Assembly: GCA_016302185.1 (NCBI GenBank)
Contig: JAEDOC010000078.1
Location: forward strand, 1-9,327
Direction of reading: 5' to 3'
Length of the DNA stretch: 9,327 nucleotides
From: Clostridium sp.
GTDB lineage: Bacteria; Bacillota; Clostridia; Lachnospirales; Lachnospiraceae
Shown here: piece by piece, positions 7,343 through 9,327 of the stretch
How the letters are laid out: each line of letters opens with the position of its first letter
Position numbering within the stretch: position 1 is the first letter of the stretch
The notes under the pieces: generated by a model
Database searches by the model: none
The model's input: the letters and a program-made list of their open reading frames with translations, nothing else
What the model was told of the DNA's origin: nothing
Position numbers and translations under genes: made by a program

Positions 7343-7373
7343 AGGCGCCCGGCATAGAACGGACGCCTTTTTT
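7343..7373 (+). terminator. Intrinsic terminator of uxaB
   Basis: AGGCGCCCG (7343-7351) pairs with CGGACGCCT (7360-7368) with one C-A mismatch and an eight-base loop, followed by six T residues (7368-7373). It lies 35 bases after the uxaB stop and insulates hisS from uxaB transcription. A 9-bp direct repeat TTGATTGAA flanks it (7320-7328 and 7372-7380). Confidence 0.85.
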
Positions 7374-7388
7374 GATTGAAATTTAGGA

Positions 7389-7417
7389 TTGCTATTTACC
7401 CCTGAGAATAGTATAAT
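7389..7417 (+). promoter_or_regulatory. Promoter of hisS-aspS
   Basis: TTGCTA (7389-7394) and TATAAT (7412-7417) with a 17-base spacer, directly downstream of the uxaB terminator. Transcription from near 7424 would leave a leader of only about 50 bases before the hisS ATG, too short to contain a T-box. The two synthetase genes therefore have their own start of transcription. Confidence 0.75.
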
Positions 7418-7464
7418 CTTTACAATGTGGAAAGAGTTGAAGAATTCTGTGCAGAAAAGAAAAT

Positions 7465-7470
7465 GGAGAA
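7465..7470 (+). promoter_or_regulatory. Ribosome binding site that fixes the hisS start
   Basis: GGAGAA, with GGAG at 7465-7468, lies six bases before the ATG at 7475. The in-frame GTG at 7427 and ATG at 7463 lack good sites, and the GTG would fall within a few bases of the predicted transcript start. Confidence 0.65.
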
Positions 7471-7474
7471 GACT

Positions 7475-8737
7475 ATGGCATTGAAGAAGAAACCGGTGAC
7501 CGGAATGAAGGACATTCTTCCGGCGGAGATGGAAATCAGAGATTATGTACTGAATATTATTAAAGACACGTATCGGGGATACGGTTTTTCCTCGATTGAG
7601 ACTCCCTGTGTGGAGCACATTGAGAATTTGACCAGCAAGCAGGGCGGAGATAATGAGAAGCTGATCTTTAAGATTTTAAAGAGAGGAGAGAAGCTGAATT
7701 TAGAGACGGCGAAGGAAGAGATCGATCTGGTGGACGGAGGTCTCCGCTATGACCTGACACTGCCGCTGTGCCGCTATTATTCCAATAATTCAGCCAATTT
7801 AACGGCTCCCTTTAAGGCCCTGCAGATCGGCAGCGTATGGCGTGCGGATCGTCCGCAGAAGGGACGTTTCCGTCAGTTTGTCCAGTGTGATATTGATGTG
7901 CTGGGAGATGCCAGCAATCTGGCAGAGATCGAGGAGATTCTGGCACTGACTACCGCGCTGAAGCGGATCTGTCCGGACAAAGCCTATACGGTACGTGTGA
8001 ATGACCGTGCGATTTTAAAGGGAATGACTGATTACAGCGGTTTCCCGGAAGGTGAGACCGATGAGGTGTTCATCATTCTGGACAAGATGGATAAGATTGG
8101 TCTCGACGGCGTGAAGGCAGAACTTCTGGAGAAGGGCTATGCCGCAGAGGCTGTGGAGAAATATGTTGACCTGCTGGCTTCGATTGAGAAGGATGCAGCC
8201 GGCGTGAGAAAGCTGGGCGAAACCCTTTCCTCCGTAATGGATCCGGCAAAGGCGGAGAATCTGGCTTATATCATGGAGACGGTGCAGGGAGCCGCCGATA
8301 TCGAATTTGGCCTGGAGTTTGATCCGACACTGGTACGGGGGATGGGCTATTATACCGGAACGATTTTTGAGGTCTCCATGGAGGGCTTTGGCGGTTCCGT
8401 GGCCGGCGGCGGCCGGTATGATAAGCTGATTGGCAAGTTTACCGGTGTGGACACCCCGGCCTGTGGCTTTTCTATTGGTTTTGAGAGAATCATCACGATT
8501 CTGATGGATTCCGGCTTCAAGGTACCGTCCGGCACCGGAAAGAAGGCCTTCCTCTACGAGAAGGGCTTGGACAAGGAACAGTTTAAGAATGTCTTAAAGG
8601 CAGCCCAGGAGGAGAGAGCGAAGGGCGTCCGTGTTCTGGTGGCACAGATGAATAAGAATAAGAAGTTCCAGAAGGAGCAGTTAATGAAAGACGGCTACGA
8701 GGAATTTGTGGAATTTTACCGCGAGAGCTTAAAATAA
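7475..8737 (+). CDS. hisS: Histidyl-tRNA synthetase
   Basis: Class II aminoacyl-tRNA synthetase of 420 residues that charges tRNA-His. The N-terminus MALKKKPVTGMKDILPAEM has the usual G-x-x-D-I-L-P start of HisRS. Motif 2 is at about 121-143, with R123 in VWRADRPQKGRFRQF. The HisRS-specific motif is LVRGMGYYTGTIFE (286-299), keeping R288 but with Gly where LVRGLDYYT-type enzymes have Asp. GGRYDKL and motif 3 (ACGFSIGFERI, from 329) follow. Only about 75 residues come after motif 3, against about 100 in E. coli, and the usual C-terminal segment of the anticodon-binding domain (IIG-x-x-E ... G-x-V) is not visible; I recall short forms of this kind in other Lachnospiraceae. The gene is complete with no frameshift. 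It has its own promoter and is followed by aspS after 17 bases. Confidence 0.95.
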   Translation: MALKKKPVTGMKDILPAEMEIRDYVLNIIKDTYRGYGFSSIETPCVEHIENLTSKQGGDNEKLIFKILKRGEKLNLETAKEEIDLVDGGLRYDLTLPLCRYYSNNSANLTAPFKALQIGSVWRADRPQKGRFRQFVQCDIDVLGDASNLAEIEEILALTTALKRICPDKAYTVRVNDRAILKGMTDYSGFPEGETDEVFIILDKMDKIGLDGVKAELLEKGYAAEAVEKYVDLLASIEKDAAGVRKLGETLSSVMDPAKAENLAYIMETVQGAADIEFGLEFDPTLVRGMGYYTGTIFEVSMEGFGGSVAGGGRYDKLIGKFTGVDTPACGFSIGFERIITILMDSGFKVPSGTGKKAFLYEKGLDKEQFKNVLKAAQEERAKGVRVLVAQMNKNKKFQKEQLMKDGYEEFVEFYRESLK

Positions 8738-8754
8738 GGAGGAAGAAAAGTATC

Positions 8755-9327
8755 ATGGCAGAATCAATGGCAGGACTGAAGCGTTCCCATCGCTGTACCG
8801 AGGTTACCACCGCGAATATCGGCGAGAACGTAACCGTGATGGGATGGGTTCAGAAGAGCAGAAATAAAGGCGGAATTATTTTCGTGGATTTAAGAGACCG
8901 CAGCGGTATTTTACAGCTGATTTTTGAGGAGGCGGACTGCGGTGCGGAAAGCTTTGCCAAGGCAGAGAAGTTAAGAAGTGAGTTTGTAATTGCGGTCACC
9001 GGCCGTGTGGAGGCCCGTTCCGGCGCGGTCAATGAGAATTTAAAGACAGGTGCGATTGAGATTCGTGCGAATTCTCTCCGGATTCTTTCCGAGTCCGAGA
9101 CACCGCCGTTCCCGATTGAGGAGAACACCAAGACCAGAGAAGAGCTTCGTTTAAAATACCGCTATCTGGATCTGCGTCGTCCGGATCTGCAGCGGAATAT
9201 CATGACCCGCAGCCGTGTGGCGATTCTGACCCGTGCATTTCTGGCGGAAGAGGGCTTTATCGAGGTGGAGACACCGACCCTGATTAAGAGCACTCCGGAG
9301 GGAGCCAGAGATTATCTGGTACCCAGC
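8755..9327 (+). CDS. aspS: Aspartyl-tRNA synthetase, N-terminal part (cut by window edge)
   Basis: The open frame runs from ATG 8755 to the last base, giving 191 codons of a protein usually near 590-600 residues; the gene is incomplete only because the window ends. It charges tRNA-Asp. The OB-fold anticodon-binding domain spans about 15-112, with VMGWVQKSRNKGGIIFVDLR at 28-47 and LRDRSG. The segment PPFPI, then LRLKYRYLDLRRP and motif 1 (FLAEEGFIEVETPTL, 164-178) are characteristic of bacterial AspRS, and the frame ends within TPEGARDYLVPS. AAGGAGGA (8736-8743) overlaps the hisS stop codon and lies 11 bases before the start, a somewhat long spacing; a second in-frame ATG at 8767 is further away and less likely. 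Residue 38, in the position reported to influence tRNA-Asp versus tRNA-Asn discrimination, is Lys. Co-transcription with hisS is very likely. Confidence 0.95.
   Translation, partial: MAESMAGLKRSHRCTEVTTANIGENVTVMGWVQKSRNKGGIIFVDLRDRSGILQLIFEEADCGAESFAKAEKLRSEFVIAVTGRVEARSGAVNENLKTGAIEIRANSLRILSESETPPFPIEENTKTREELRLKYRYLDLRRPDLQRNIMTRSRVAILTRAFLAEEGFIEVETPTLIKSTPEGARDYLVPS

Noticed and set aside
7427..7474. N-terminal extension of HisRS from GTG 7427 or ATG 7463
   Set aside because: The GTG is within a few bases of the predicted transcript start, and the ATG at 7475 has the best-spaced ribosome binding site and a family-typical N-terminus.
7309..7474. T-box riboswitch before hisS
   Set aside because: The transcript leader after the promoter is only about 50 bases, and no T-box-like sequence or antiterminator is seen.
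6875..7618. Long minus-strand frame of 247 residues across the uxaB end, terminator and hisS start
   Set aside because: It is antisense to two well-supported genes and their control signals and its product has no domain-like pattern.
1..9327. Mobile elements, CRISPR arrays, tRNA or rRNA genes
   Set aside because: No transposase or integrase sequence, regularly spaced repeats, or RNA gene signatures were found on reading both strands.

Overview
The window reads as a stretch of chromosome from an anaerobic, low-to-mid-GC Clostridia, most likely a member of the Lachnospiraceae. The grounds are the protein sequence style, strong AGGAG-type ribosome binding sites, near-consensus SigA promoters, and the gene order rel - MBL hydrolase - hemZ - hisS - aspS. 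I recall that order as a conserved block in Clostridia, but no database search was possible here.

Layout. Positions 1-380 hold no convincing gene. A SigA-type promoter (381-409) drives rel (477-2774), the bifunctional (p)ppGpp synthetase/hydrolase. A glyoxalase II-like metallo-beta-lactamase-fold hydrolase (2818-3462) follows, overlapping hemZ (3459-4916) by four bases. HemZ is a radical-SAM protein of the coproporphyrinogen dehydrogenase type. The hemZ reading frame converges on a GntR/FCD-family repressor on the minus strand (4928-5584). A 224-bp divergent control region separates that regulator from uxaB (5809-7308), encoding tagaturonate reductase (altronate oxidoreductase). An intrinsic terminator (7343-7373) closes uxaB. 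A new promoter (7389-7417) starts hisS (7475-8737), which is followed 17 bp later by aspS (8755 to the window edge, incomplete).

How it fits together. The rel, hisS and aspS genes belong to translation and the stringent response. The MBL hydrolase and HemZ are their usual companions. The gntR-uxaB pair is a separate hexuronate (galacturonate/tagaturonate) catabolic module with its own promoters, operators and terminator, sitting between hemZ and hisS.

The clearest regulatory structure is in the gntR-uxaB intergenic region. Two near-identical palindromes (a perfect 16-mer TTGTTGTATACAACAA and a 14/16 copy) each lie directly downstream of the -10 box of one of the two divergent promoters. This implies that the GntR protein represses both uxaB and itself. 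Nothing in the window looks like a CRISPR array, mobile element, rRNA or tRNA. I see no wholly new system; the most informative features are the twin-operator switch, the insertion of this module into a housekeeping block, and a shortened C-terminal domain in HisRS.
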